DNA from: Bacteroidales bacterium
Lineage (GTDB): Bacteria > Bacteroidota > Bacteroidia > Bacteroidales > VadinHA17
Direction: 5' to 3'
DNA: 64,000 bases
Assembly: GCA_029210565.1 (NCBI GenBank)
Contig: JARGFQ010000003.1
Location: 62,001 to 126,000 of the forward strand
Positions 1 through 8,607 of this stretch are shown piece after piece. The position numbers and the translations under genes are program-made. Under the pieces are notes generated by a model that saw only the letters and a program-made list of their open reading frames with translations, was not told where the DNA came from and searched no databases. Numbering within the stretch: the first letter of the stretch is position 1; each line of letters opens with the position of its first letter.

Positions 1-756
1 GCACATCTGCCCGAAGAGCGCTGCCTGCTGGTCACCTGCCGTTCCTGCGATGGGTACCGGTGAGGAAAATATCCCGTCAGTATGGCCGAGGAGCTCACTG
101 GAGGAACGCACCTCAGGCAGCAATCCTGCCGGAATATCGAAGATCCGAAGCAGCTCGTCGTCCCATTCCAGTGTATGTATATTAAACAGCATTGTACGCG
201 AGGCATTAGTGACATCAGTGACATGCAGCCTGCCGGCGGTAAGGTTCCAGATGAGCCAGGAGTCAACGGTGCCGAAGGCCAGCTCTCCCCTTTCGGCTCT
301 GGCCCGGGCTCCCGGAATATTGTCAAGTATCCATCTTACCTTCGTGGCAGAAAAGTAGGCATTAATGATGAGGCCGGTCTTTTTGGCAATGACTTCGTCA
401 AGACCGTCCCTCCTGAGCTGATCACAAAACTCCGAGGTGCGCCTGTCCTGCCACACGATGGCGTTGCAGAGAGGCCTGCCGCTATTTCTCTCCCACACGA
501 CTGCTGTCTCACGCTGGTTAGTGATGCCGATGGCTGAAAGATGTGAACTGTCGATACCAGCCCTGGCCAGCGCCTCTGCGGCAACTCCTGCCTGCGACGA
601 CCATATCTCATCCGGATTATGCTCAACCCACCCCGGCTGCGGAAATATCTGGGAGAACTCTTGCATGGCCGTTGCTACCGGCAAGCCCATGTGATTGAAA
701 ACAATTGCCCTTGAACTGGTTGTTCCCTGATCCAGGGCCAGAATGAATTTATCCAT
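1..756 (-). CDS. glpK: Glycerol kinase, N-terminal part (cut by window start)
   Basis: Glycerol kinase of the FGGY family, which phosphorylates glycerol to sn-glycerol 3-phosphate in the cytoplasm. I translated the open frame from the ATG at 756 to the window edge: 252 residues with no stop. The ATP-binding phosphate-1 motif [10 protein letters not shown] is at residues 8-17, followed by the glycerol-binding stretch [14 protein letters not shown] and IVWQDRRT, all typical of GlpK rather than xylulokinase. The family is about 500 residues, so roughly half the gene is missing to the left. No glpF or glpD is visible here. The start is the first in-frame ATG after a non-coding gap. Confidence 0.93.
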   Translation of the reverse strand, partial: MDKFILALDQGTTSSRAIVFNHMGLPVATAMQEFSQIFPQPGWVEHNPDEIWSSQAGVAAEALARAGIDSSHLSAIGITNQRETAVVWERNSGRPLCNAIVWQDRRTSEFCDQLRRDGLDEVIAKKTGLIINAYFSATKVRWILDNIPGARARAERGELAFGTVDSWLIWNLTAGRLHVTDVTNASRTMLFNIHTLEWDDELLRIFDIPAGLLPEVRSSSELLGHTDGIFSSPVPIAGTAGDQQAALFGQMC

Positions 757-909
757 AATTGAGGGGTTTGTAATCGTGTAAAGAGGTTATTGAATGTTTT
801 TCCCAAAATAACTCTTTTTCATGCCTGATCCAAACCGGTAAGCCGCAAAGAGTTTTAAGCCGAAAGTCAGAATAAAAAATTAATTTTACATGAGGAAAAG
901 CTCACTTCC

Positions 910-1545
910 ATGACAGGAAAATATATAATCACCATCGGGCGGCAGCTTGGCAGCGGCGGAAGGGAGATAGGTCAGAAACTGGCTGCCAGGCTGGGTATCT
1001 CATTTTACGACAAGGAGTTGATCAGGCTGGCAGCACAGGAGAGCGGCCTCCGTGAGGAGTTCTTCGAGAGATTTGACGAAAAGAAGCACTTCAGTCTTTT
1101 CCCTGGTTTATTTGGAATCCGCAATTCAATTGCCGAGGATATGTTTTCGAGCTATTACCTGAGCAATGAGACACTCTTTAAGATACAGAGTGATGTGATG
1201 CGCAGGCTGGCTGATGAAGGGCCCTGTCTCTTCGTTGGGAGATGCGCCGATTATGTCATGAAGGAGAGAACAGACTGCCTGAATATCTTTATCAGCGCAG
1301 ACATTGATGACCGCATCGCCAGAATTGCCAGAACACATGACCTCACCGAGGCTAAGGCCAGAGACCTGGTTGAGAAGACTGACAGGGGCAGATCATCGTA
1401 TTACAACTATTTCACCGGCAAAAAATGGGGTGAAGCAACCTCATACCACCTGTGTATCAACTCATCCCTGCTGGGCATAGATGAAACGGTAAGGATGATC
1501 ATCAATGTTGGCCGGTCAAGATTTGACATTCCGGGCAAACGTTAG
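910..1545 (+). CDS. Cytidylate kinase-like family protein
   Basis: A 211-residue P-loop protein of the cytidylate-kinase-like family (Cytidylate_kin2 type) that is widespread in anaerobic Bacteroidota and Firmicutes. The N-terminus has the strand IITIGRQLGSGG followed by REIGQKLA, a nucleotide-binding loop at about residues 9-20 with a Q/G-rich variant of the Walker A. The segment FVGRCADYV near the middle and the late SSYYNYFTGKKWG stretch are conserved in the family. Substrate is not established for this group; ordinary Cmk has a different length and sequence, so this may not be the housekeeping CMP kinase. It ends beside a terminator that points the other way. Confidence 0.8.
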   Translation: MTGKYIITIGRQLGSGGREIGQKLAARLGISFYDKELIRLAAQESGLREEFFERFDEKKHFSLFPGLFGIRNSIAEDMFSSYYLSNETLFKIQSDVMRRLADEGPCLFVGRCADYVMKERTDCLNIFISADIDDRIARIARTHDLTEAKARDLVEKTDRGRSSYYNYFTGKKWGEATSYHLCINSSLLGIDETVRMIINVGRSRFDIPGKR

Positions 1546-1546
1546 T

Positions 1547-1580
1547 AAAAAAAAAGTCCCGACATTTTCTGCCGGGACTA
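1547..1580 (-). terminator. Rho-independent terminator of the cold-shock gene
   Basis: Read on the minus strand, AGTCCCG (1579-1573), an 11-nt loop and CGGGACT (1561-1555) form a 7-bp stem followed directly by nine U residues (1555-1547). It lies 30 nt after the stop of the cold-shock gene and only 2 nt after the stop of the opposing kinase gene, so it serves the minus-strand transcript. Confidence 0.85.
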
Positions 1581-1609
1581 AGGTCATTGGTTATGCACTC
1601 TGTTTTTAA

Positions 1610-1801
1610 CTATGCTAGTTTTACATTAACGGCATTTAAACCTTTTTTGCCTTCCTGAAGGTCAAAAGTAACCTCGTCATCCTCCTTGATCCTGTCAATC
1701 AGGCCTGTAGAATGCACAAAATACTCCTTCTCAGAGTCAGCGTCCTTGATGAATCCAAAACCTTTGGATACGTTGAAAAATTTAACAATACCTTTATTCA
1801 T
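1610..1801 (-). CDS. Cold-shock domain protein (CspA family)
   Basis: A 63-residue single cold-shock domain protein. It binds single-stranded RNA or DNA and acts as an RNA chaperone. The RNP1 motif KGFGFI is at residues 13-18 and the RNP2-like YFVHS at 28-32; the length fits the short Bacteroidota Csp proteins. It is transcribed alone: a -7 element lies about 25 nt upstream of the ATG and a rho-independent terminator follows 30 nt after the stop. The aromatic residues that stack on nucleic acid (F17 region, F29, H31) are present. Confidence 0.93.
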   Translation of the reverse strand: MNKGIVKFFNVSKGFGFIKDADSEKEYFVHSTGLIDRIKEDDEVTFDLQEGKKGLNAVNVKLA

Positions 1802-1824
1802 TACTGATGATTTTAATTAGGCTG

Positions 1825-1832
1825 CAAAGGTA
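1825..1832 (-). promoter_or_regulatory. Promoter -7 element for the cold-shock gene
   Basis: TACCTTTG on the minus strand matches the Bacteroidota -7 consensus TAnnTTTG. No good -33 TTTG is seen at 19-21 nt upstream. The predicted start near 1818 gives a leader of about 17 nt. Confidence 0.55.
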
Positions 1833-1905
1833 AAGGAGTTTTTTTATTTCTCCACCTTTTTTGTGATTTTTATGATATTTATTGAGCCGATTGCCTCCCG
1901 GCAGC

Positions 1906-3351
1906 CTATTTCTTCCAGAATGACCTGGTGAAAAGGGCTATGAAGGTGAATATCTCAAGGCGGCCGATTATCATAAGCAGCATCATTGTGTACTTGGATA
2001 CACCGTTGAAGTGGGCAAAATTCCCCATGTTGCCGGAGGCGCCGAGTCCCGGTCCTACACATGAAATTGAGGCGGCGGAAGCCCCGGCAGCCTCATCAGC
2101 GGGAATACCGCTGATGACCATAATCAGGGTGCCCACAATGAACAGAATAATGTAGAGCTGTATAAAGACCGACATCAGGCTGTTGATACTGTCTGGAACT
2201 ACCTTGTGATTCAGCTTTACCGGAGTAATGGCGTTGGGATGCTGCAGCCTGATGACAGTATTCTTCAGGTTCTTCATGGTTATAAGATGCCTGGCCATCT
2301 TAATTCCTCCGGTGGTTGACCCCGTAGACCCTCCTGCAAAGATGAGCAGGAAGATAACTATGTAGGCAGCCTGAGGCCACATGGTGTAATCGTTGGTGGC
2401 ATAACCAGTGGTTGTTATGGTTGACACAACCTCGAACAGCGAGTGACGGAATGCCAGCTCAAATGATCTTTCCGTACCTGTAAGGAGAAGCATGGTCACC
2501 ACAACCACGGAGGCAGTTGTAAAAAAGAGGTAAAACCAGAACTCCTCATTGGCAGTGACGGTGCTGAAGCTTCTCTTGACAATGTAATAGAAAACCACAT
2601 AGCTGGTGGCTGCCAGGAACATGAAAAGAGCGATCACATACTGAATGTAGCCCGAGTAACCCGCTATACTGTCGTTTTTCGTTGAAAAGCCCCCCGTTGC
2701 CACCGTTCCGAACGTGTGGCAGATGCTGTCAAAGAGGTCCATGCCTCCGGCACTTAGAAGTATTATCTCTGCGACTGTAAGAGTGAGATATATTATCAGC
2801 ATCACTCCTGCCACTGATTTTGTACGGGGGAGGATCTTATGCTTGAGTGATGACTCCAGGGAAAAAAGGTTATAGCCGCCCACCTTCAGTGTGGGCAGGA
2901 TTATGATCACAAGCAGTATGATGCCGATCCCTCCTATCCAGTGTGTCAGGCTCCGCCAGAAGAGTATCGACCTGGGCATGCTTTCGATGTCAGTGAGAAT
3001 GGAAGCGCCGGTGGTTGTAAAGCCAGACACGCTCTCAAAAAAGGAATTGGTAAAACCTTCTATGGTGTTACTGAACAGGTAAGGAAGGGAGCCTGCCAGC
3101 ACCAGCGTAATCCATCCCAGGGTAACGCTCAGGTAGCCTTCCCTTGTAGTGATTTTCTCGTGTATCGGGCTGGGAGTAAAGAAGTAGACGGCTGCCCCGG
3201 GCACCACGGCTGTAACAAATGCAAGCAGGAAGGGAGCTATCGGCTCCGCATAGATAATTGCCACAGGTATGCAGAAAATAATGAAAGCTGCAGTGATCAT
3301 CAGGGTGAGCCCGATAATCTTGAGAACCGATTTGACATTGATGGTCTTCAT
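1906..3351 (-). CDS. trkH: TrkH-type potassium uptake channel subunit
   Basis: Potassium (or sodium-coupled potassium) transporter subunit of the Trk/Ktr family in the inner membrane. About ten hydrophobic segments are visible, with the four pore-loop signatures of the family in order: FTTTGAS, TVATGGFS, TITTTGYAT and CVGPGLGASG. I chose the ATG at 3351 (481 residues, MKTINVKSV...), preceded by AGGTGG; a TTG 30 nt further upstream would add ten unlikely residues. The regulatory NAD-binding partner TrkA is not in the window, so it must be encoded elsewhere. tRNA-Arg lies just upstream on the same strand. Confidence 0.92.
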   Translation of the reverse strand: MKTINVKSVLKIIGLTLMITAAFIIFCIPVAIIYAEPIAPFLLAFVTAVVPGAAVYFFTPSPIHEKITTREGYLSVTLGWITLVLAGSLPYLFSNTIEGFTNSFFESVSGFTTTGASILTDIESMPRSILFWRSLTHWIGGIGIILLVIIILPTLKVGGYNLFSLESSLKHKILPRTKSVAGVMLIIYLTLTVAEIILLSAGGMDLFDSICHTFGTVATGGFSTKNDSIAGYSGYIQYVIALFMFLAATSYVVFYYIVKRSFSTVTANEEFWFYLFFTTASVVVVTMLLLTGTERSFELAFRHSLFEVVSTITTTGYATNDYTMWPQAAYIVIFLLIFAGGSTGSTTGGIKMARHLITMKNLKNTVIRLQHPNAITPVKLNHKVVPDSINSLMSVFIQLYIILFIVGTLIMVISGIPADEAAGASAASISCVGPGLGASGNMGNFAHFNGVSKYTMMLLMIIGRLEIFTFIALFTRSFWKK

Positions 3352-3396
3352 CCACCTGCCGTGGTGCCTGTTACAAGGCAAACACCCTGACTGTTG

Positions 3397-3470
3397 TGAT
3401 TCCGGAGCGACTCGAACGCTCGACCCACAGCTTAGAAGGCTGTTGCTCTATCCAACTGAGCTACGGAACC
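3397..3470 (-). tRNA. tRNA-Arg (anticodon TCT)
   Basis: A 74-nt cloverleaf on the minus strand. The acceptor arm is GGTTCCG (from 3470) pairing with CGGAATC (one G-U pair) and the discriminator is A. The D arm has AGCTCAGTTGGATAGAGC, the anticodon arm is ACAGC-CTTCTAA-GCTGT with anticodon TCT, and the T arm has GTTCGAGTC. CCA is not encoded. It decodes AGA/AGG arginine codons. It is followed 46 nt later by trkH. Confidence 0.95.
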
Positions 3471-3549
3471 GTAAGCGGTTTTTAAAAACCGCCGCAAATA
3501 TAATCACAATTTTCCGTTTGCCAACCCACTGTCGCAGCAGCAGTGTCTG

Positions 3550-5325
3550 TCATACACTCCTTATCCAGTTGACAAGTCCCTTCTTCCCGATTATCTGCTT
3601 CAGCTCCGGAGGCAGTGGTTCGAACCTGAACTCCCGGTCACCTACTTTCATTACTCCGCTGTCGAAGTCTATCTCAACAGCATCACCCGGAGTGTAGGCC
3701 TCGACGGCCTCACAATGCACTATCAGCGGCAGTCCCTGGTTGATTGAGGAGCGGTAGAAGATGCGGTTCACCGACTTGATGATGACAGCCCTGATACCGA
3801 GGTGAGCCAGGCCTACCGAAGGGTGCTCGCGTGAGCTGCCGCAACCGAAGTTGTCGCCTGCTATGATTATGTCTCCGGGTCGGGCATTATTGCTGAACGA
3901 GGGATCGAAGTCGCTGAAGAGCAGAGGCATGATCGCTTCTGCGTCAGAACTCATAACGCTGTAGGTATGCTTGCCGGCAAACATCTGGTCGGTGTTGAGG
4001 TTGTCAACATCAGCATAGTTCCAGACAATGCCCTCTCTCCTGTTTTCACCCTCACTTATGGTGTTGGTTTTGCTCTGTGGAGGATTAAAAGGAAAAATCT
4101 CCTCTCCCTTTTTTGCCCTCGGGTCACTGATGACGCCCGTCAGTGCTGAGGCAGCTACTGTTGCCGGTGATGCCAGGTAAATGGAGGCCTCCTTGTTGCC
4201 CATCCTGCCGAGGAAATTGCGGTTTGCGGTAGAGATGACCGTATGACCGCTGGCGGGTATACCCTGCCCGGTACCCAGGCACGGCCCGCAGGAGGGACTG
4301 AGGATGTTTGCACCTGCTTCAATGAGGTCGGCGATGATGCCCTCCCTGATGGCCATGAGGTAGATATCCTTTGAGGCGGGGATTACGTGCAGCTGAAACC
4401 CCGGCTTTATCTTCCTGCCCCTGAGTATGCCGGCAGCGATGCGGAGATCCTCTATCCTGCCGTTGGTGCAGGTGCCGATAAGTCCCTCATGCACTGCCGT
4501 CCCGGCCACGTAGGCGACCGACTTAATGTTGTCAACGTGGTGGGGTGCGGCAACCAGCGGGAAGACCTTCGAGAGATCTATGGAGATGCGGCAGTTGTAC
4601 TCCGCATCCTCATCAGCCCATACACCCTTTATCTCTGAGCCGAGAAACTTCTGTAATACATCGTCCGCTGGAAAGACGGCATTCTTAGCACCCATCTCGG
4701 AGGCCAGGTTGGCAACCGTCATCCTTTCGCTGATACCAAGCGTTGAGACCCCGTCGCCGTGAAACTCGATTGACATGTAATTGGCTCCGTCAGAGCCCAG
4801 CATGCCTATTATCCATAGGGACAGGTCTTTTGCACTGACACCTGGATTCAGTTTGCCGGTCAGGTCGATCCTCAATGACGGAGGCACAAGAAACCAGGTC
4901 TCGCCCCTCTTCCAGATCCCTGCCGCCTCCGTGCGGTCAATACCGGCAGCCAGGGCGTTGAATGCACCGGCTGTGCAGGTGTGGCTGTCAGAACCGACGA
5001 TAATCATGCCTGGCCGGGCATGATATGACATCATCTGGTGGCATATGCCCGTTCCTGAATCATAAAAGTTGCTTATACCCTGTTCTGCAACGATATCCCT
5101 GATGGACTGGTACTGTGTTGCCAGTTTTGCATCGGCAGGAGGGGCATTGTGATCCAGAACCACAAGCATCTGACGCGGATCCGCCACCTTCTCCCCTCCC
5201 ATCTTGCGGAAGGTCTGATGAATACTCGAAGTGTTGTCGTGTGTGAGTACGATATCAGGTTTTCTGAATACTACGGCTCCTTCCGGAGCACCAAGGATAT
5301 TCTCTATAAATGTTCGTGGTTTCAT
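3550..5325 (-). CDS. Fused aconitase/isopropylmalate-dehydratase-like protein A
   Basis: A 591-residue hydro-lyase with the [4Fe-4S] large-subunit domain (about 1-400) fused to the small swivel domain (about 430-591), like a LeuC-LeuD fusion. Cluster cysteines are in GTCTNGR (C286) and SCGPC (C346, C349); the active-site SDSHTC is at 112-117 and GCGSSREH at 494-501. The family interconverts 2- and 3-hydroxy acids through an alkene (aconitase, homoaconitase, isopropylmalate or dimethylmalate dehydratase). At the place where LeuD and homoaconitase have the specificity motif YLRx, this protein reads HTYSVM, so its substrate cannot be assigned. It lies 134 nt behind a paralogue on the same strand. 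Annotating it as leuCD or acnA would be unsafe. Confidence 0.85.
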   Translation of the reverse strand: MKPRTFIENILGAPEGAVVFRKPDIVLTHDNTSSIHQTFRKMGGEKVADPRQMLVVLDHNAPPADAKLATQYQSIRDIVAEQGISNFYDSGTGICHQMMSYHARPGMIIVGSDSHTCTAGAFNALAAGIDRTEAAGIWKRGETWFLVPPSLRIDLTGKLNPGVSAKDLSLWIIGMLGSDGANYMSIEFHGDGVSTLGISERMTVANLASEMGAKNAVFPADDVLQKFLGSEIKGVWADEDAEYNCRISIDLSKVFPLVAAPHHVDNIKSVAYVAGTAVHEGLIGTCTNGRIEDLRIAAGILRGRKIKPGFQLHVIPASKDIYLMAIREGIIADLIEAGANILSPSCGPCLGTGQGIPASGHTVISTANRNFLGRMGNKEASIYLASPATVAASALTGVISDPRAKKGEEIFPFNPPQSKTNTISEGENRREGIVWNYADVDNLNTDQMFAGKHTYSVMSSDAEAIMPLLFSDFDPSFSNNARPGDIIIAGDNFGCGSSREHPSVGLAHLGIRAVIIKSVNRIFYRSSINQGLPLIVHCEAVEAYTPGDAVEIDFDSGVMKVGDREFRFEPLPPELKQIIGKKGLVNWIRSV

Positions 5326-5362
5326 CAGTATATAATTTTGATTTTAATGGTCTGATAGCCTG

Positions 5363-5437
5363 TCCCGATTTATCGGGAGAACCCACATGTTTGAAAATTA
5401 TTTACATGTAGGTTTGTGTATGCAATACATGTGGGTT
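5363..5437. repeat. Intergenic inverted repeats between the aconitase paralogues
   Basis: The 134-bp gap holds nested symmetric elements. AACCCACATGT (5380-5390) and ACATGTGGGTT (5427-5437) form a perfect 11-bp inverted repeat around a central palindrome TACATGTA (5403-5410), so ACATGT occurs three times. Next to it TCCCGAT/ATCGGGA (5363-5378) makes a 7-bp hairpin with a 2-nt loop. No U-run follows, so this is not a normal terminator. It may be a protein-binding site or an mRNA processing/stability element controlling gene A. Confidence 0.5.
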
Positions 5438-5459
5438 TCATGTACGATATTGTTGTTAT

Positions 5460-7277
5460 TTAAATTTTCCCGAGCAATCCGCCCCTGACATAGATCTCAT
5501 ACTGGGCATCATAGAAAGGCTTGACGTTGGTTGTCAGTCCGTTACGTTCATTGGTGACATCACCTGTCAGGAGATTCACCGAGATGATGTCATGCTCCTT
5601 AAGGTCAATATTTTGCAGGGAGGCATAGGTAAGCACAGGGAAAGCCGCATTTATGGCATTGCGTTCATATATGGCCCCGAAGGAGCGTGCCATAACTGCC
5701 TGTACCCCCAGGGAGACGAAGCAGTCTACCGCCTGCTGGCGTGAGCTTCCGCTGCCGAAGTTCTTGCCGGTGACTATGATGTCACCAGGCTCTGCTCTCT
5801 TTGCGAAGTCCTTGTAGCCTTCGAGGTTGTCAAAGGCATACTGACCCATCTCACGTATATCGGTTATCGCCAGGTATCGGTTATGGAAGATCATGTCAGT
5901 ATCAATATTGTCACGTTCTATCAGCCACACACGGCCCCTGATCACTGTTGCTCTCTCTTCACCCTGGTCTCTGTCGCCGCCGGCGACGGACCCCTTCCGG
6001 GAGTCTGTTTTCACAAACAGTGCCGGCTCCTCAGGGATAGCGTCAGGGGTTGTGATGTATCCTGCCACTGCCGATGCAGCCACCACTGCCGGGGACGCCA
6101 GGAAGACGCTGCCCTGCCCCTGTTTTCCGGGGAAGTTCCTGTTGCCTGTGCTGACGGTCATCTCTCCCTTGCCGTTCTGCCCTACCTGTCCTGCCGCACA
6201 GCCAGCACAGCCGGCGTTGGACACCAGGGCTCCGGCCTGCTTGAAGATGGTTAAAAGACCTTCATCAAGGCATTGCTTCCATACCGCATTCGTTGAGGGT
6301 ACGATCTTCAGGACGACACCGGGAGCCACGTTTCTGTCACGGAGAATAGTTGCGGCCATCCTCATATCCTCCATCCGGCCGTTGGTACAACTGCCGATAA
6401 AGGCAGAGTCTATCTTTGTTATCGGCAGCTCTTTCACTGCCACAGTATCATGCGGCTCGCCCGGACGAGACACCATCGGCACAAAGGTGGTCAGGTCGAT
6501 GTCTGCAGTGACCTCATAACTGGCATCTGCATCAGCATAGACCGGTTCAAAGGGTGACCTGGCCCTTGTACGGCAATAGTTGATTATCTCCTCAGACGGC
6601 GGAAATATGATTATTATTGCACCCATCTCAGTCCCCATTGAGGCAATGGTGATACGATCATCGAGTGTCATCTCATCGACAGCCTCACCGTATAGCTCAA
6701 TACTGTATCCCAGCAGCGTATTGGCTCCATAAATGCGTAAGAGGTTTAGGATGACATCCTTGGCAGTGACGTTGTCCGGGAGCTTGCCTGTGAGGTTAAT
6801 CCTTGCCGAGGCAGGAACCTTAAACCACACTTTTCCGCTGTTCCAGGTGGCTGCGATATCCATGTCTCCCATCCCCTGGCCGAAAGCACCTACGGCGCCC
6901 AGAATGTTGGCATGCGAGTCGGTAGATACGGCTGTGGCCCCCGGCCATACATAGCCCTCCTCAATAAGCAGATGCGTCCCGATTCCGGCATCGATGTCAT
7001 AGAGCCGGATGTCATTGTTACGGGCAAACTGCCTGCAGATATGCTGGTTGACTGCATATTTCTGGTCTGATCCCGTAGGGTTGCAGTCGAATGTGAATAG
7101 TGTCTTTGAAGGATCAGCTACCGTCAGACCGTAGTCCCTGAGGTTCTTGACTACATTGGCACCTCCGAAGTCTCTGGCCACGCGTGCATCTATTGCTATA
7201 TCTATTATCTCTCCGGGTTTTACGGTGTCATACCTGGAGTGTGATGCAATTATTTTCTCAGTGATGGTCATTCCCAT
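5460..7277 (-). CDS. Fused aconitase/isopropylmalate-dehydratase-like protein B
   Basis: A 605-residue paralogue of the downstream gene with the same large-plus-swivel fusion. Cluster cysteines are C297 (GSCTNGR), C357 and C360 (GCAGC); the active-site TDSHAN is at 119-124 and the swivel GSGSSRQQ at 508-515. The specificity position reads NRYLAI (466-471), closer to the YLRx motif of isopropylmalate/homoaconitate enzymes than its neighbour but with A in place of the usual R. The glycine-rich GAVGAFGQGMGDMD stretch is LeuC-like. Two such proteins side by side behind one AraC regulator suggest two steps or two isomerisations in one pathway, but no dehydrogenase or synthase gene is nearby to identify it. 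Confidence 0.85.
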   Translation of the reverse strand: MGMTITEKIIASHSRYDTVKPGEIIDIAIDARVARDFGGANVVKNLRDYGLTVADPSKTLFTFDCNPTGSDQKYAVNQHICRQFARNNDIRLYDIDAGIGTHLLIEEGYVWPGATAVSTDSHANILGAVGAFGQGMGDMDIAATWNSGKVWFKVPASARINLTGKLPDNVTAKDVILNLLRIYGANTLLGYSIELYGEAVDEMTLDDRITIASMGTEMGAIIIIFPPSEEIINYCRTRARSPFEPVYADADASYEVTADIDLTTFVPMVSRPGEPHDTVAVKELPITKIDSAFIGSCTNGRMEDMRMAATILRDRNVAPGVVLKIVPSTNAVWKQCLDEGLLTIFKQAGALVSNAGCAGCAAGQVGQNGKGEMTVSTGNRNFPGKQGQGSVFLASPAVVAASAVAGYITTPDAIPEEPALFVKTDSRKGSVAGGDRDQGEERATVIRGRVWLIERDNIDTDMIFHNRYLAITDIREMGQYAFDNLEGYKDFAKRAEPGDIIVTGKNFGSGSSRQQAVDCFVSLGVQAVMARSFGAIYERNAINAAFPVLTYASLQNIDLKEHDIISVNLLTGDVTNERNGLTTNVKPFYDAQYEIYVRGGLLGKI

Positions 7278-7391
7278 AGTAAGTCTTCTGTTTATTGATT
7301 GTACAAATGCAAATTTAGCATTAAGGAACCATTGCCGGTATGAAAAAAGTCATCTGCGGCGTCAGTCAGGTAGGCAATCCGTTTCAGGGCA

Positions 7392-8240
7392 TCAGCTTCT
7401 GTACTGCGCCCTGTAGTCGCGAGCCGACATGCCTGCATGCTTGCGGAACTGCTTGTTGAAGTTAGATACGGTGGCGAAACCGCATTCAAATACTATCTCG
7501 TTTATCTGATGGTCAGTCTCGCGAAGCAGGTAACAGGCCTTGTTGGTACGTACCTGGTTGACATAATCGACGAATCCGCTGCCCGTACTGCGCGAAAAAA
7601 AACGGCTAAAGGAATGAGGGCTCATTTTTGCTATGGCAGCTACCTCCCTGACAGGTATTTGCCTGAAGAAGTTATCTCTCACAAATGCACAGACGGCGGT
7701 GAGCCTGCTGTCATTCATATCACGCGTGCCGGCGGCAGCATCACCCGCCAGAAACTTGTATTTCTCCGCCGAGGAGAGTATCTCAAACAGGCGAAAGAGG
7801 CTTACCATCTTTCTCATACCGGTCTCGGAGAGGAGCCGTCTCATCGGTTCTTCGGCAGCCCTGCCTGTCTCGGCAGTGAATGAGATGCCCCTGGCCGATT
7901 CGTCGAGAAGACGCCGCAGATCAGCCATCTCAAACTGAGAGAGAAGAGCCTCCCCCAAGGACTCCCTCCTGAAGTGACACATAATGGCGTGCTTCTCCCT
8001 CTCATCACCTCCGTTGTTGTAAAAATTCCAGAAGTGACGCAAGTCAGGACCATAGAATACCAGGTCATAATGATCAAAAATCTCCACCGAGTCTCCGGCA
8101 ACACGTGTACCGTTCCCGGAAATATTCAAAACTATCTCATATTCAGGGTGTACATGAAGAAAGTTGCTCTCATGGTCAATCCACTCAGCCCTGAATCCTG
8201 AGCCGTCATCGTGCCTGATGGCAATTATTTCAGGTATCAT
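7392..8240 (-). CDS. AraC family transcriptional regulator
   Basis: A 282-residue regulator with an N-terminal cupin-like sensing domain and a C-terminal double helix-turn-helix at about 180-282. The N-terminal HVHPEYEIVLNISGNGTRVAGD stretch is the classic AraC cupin start. In the C-terminal half, AIAKMSPHSFSRFFSR and the second helix INEIVFECGFATVSNFNKQFRKHAGMSARDYR match the AraC signature closely. It is 114 nt upstream of the two aconitase-like genes on the same strand and is the obvious candidate to control them, possibly with the metabolite as inducer. Its own start is the ATG at 8240. Confidence 0.9.
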   Translation of the reverse strand: MIPEIIAIRHDDGSGFRAEWIDHESNFLHVHPEYEIVLNISGNGTRVAGDSVEIFDHYDLVFYGPDLRHFWNFYNNGGDEREKHAIMCHFRRESLGEALLSQFEMADLRRLLDESARGISFTAETGRAAEEPMRRLLSETGMRKMVSLFRLFEILSSAEKYKFLAGDAAAGTRDMNDSRLTAVCAFVRDNFFRQIPVREVAAIAKMSPHSFSRFFSRSTGSGFVDYVNQVRTNKACYLLRETDHQINEIVFECGFATVSNFNKQFRKHAGMSARDYRAQYRS

Positions 8241-8358
8241 AAAAATTATCTGTTTGTTGCAGTGCCTGGTAATGATCCGATATCCCCAATAAAAATAAAC
8301 AATCTAAATGAGATGGCAATCTGACTCCCGGGAGATACCTTCACAAATAATTTAAAAA

Positions 8359-8390
8359 TTTGCTTTGTGAATAATAAAGTGTTATATTTG
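8359..8390 (+). promoter_or_regulatory. Consensus promoter for the 8.4-kb structured RNA
   Basis: TTTG (8359-8362), a 20-nt spacer, then TATATTTG (8383-8390) match the Bacteroidota vegetative promoter at both boxes. The predicted start is near 8397. The next downstream feature is the structured RNA, not a start codon. Confidence 0.75.
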
Positions 8391-8396
8391 TCAAAA

Positions 8397-8596
8397 GCTA
8401 ATGCTTTAAAAATAAAAAGAGGAGAGTAAGGGTTACCTGTGGGAATCAATAGGATTGTATTGCAGACATTGACTTTCACATGGACCTATAGGCTGACTAC
8501 CATAGGTTACTTCCTTTTATCAGACAGTAGATTCCGGGATTATCTCATAAGCCCGTTCCTTAAAGTACCACGGTAACCCTCTCCTCTTTTTTCTTT
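8397..8596 (+). ncRNA. Rod-shaped structured RNA, 6S-like, upstream of bioG
   Basis: About 200 nt with no reading frame and a strong long-range fold. AAAAGAGGAGA (8415-8425), a GUAA bulge and GGGTTACC (8430-8437) pair with GGTAACCC (8572-8579) and TCTCCTCTTTT (8580-8590); GUGG/CCAC and GAAUC/GAUUC extend the stem. On the 3' side of the interior loop sits a small hairpin CGGG-a-UUAU-CUC-AUAA-g-CCCG (8535-8555), and the tip is closed by ACCUAU-a-GG/CC-AUAGGU (8484-8507). The 3' strand runs into a U-rich tract (8587-8597), as in a terminator. A closing stem, open centre with a 3'-side hairpin and a terminal hairpin is the plan of 6S RNA. It could also be a leader that attenuates bioG, whose ATG is 12 nt downstream. 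The fold is seen; the identity is inferred. Confidence 0.6.
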
Positions 8597-8607
8597 TGAA
8601 CCTGCCG

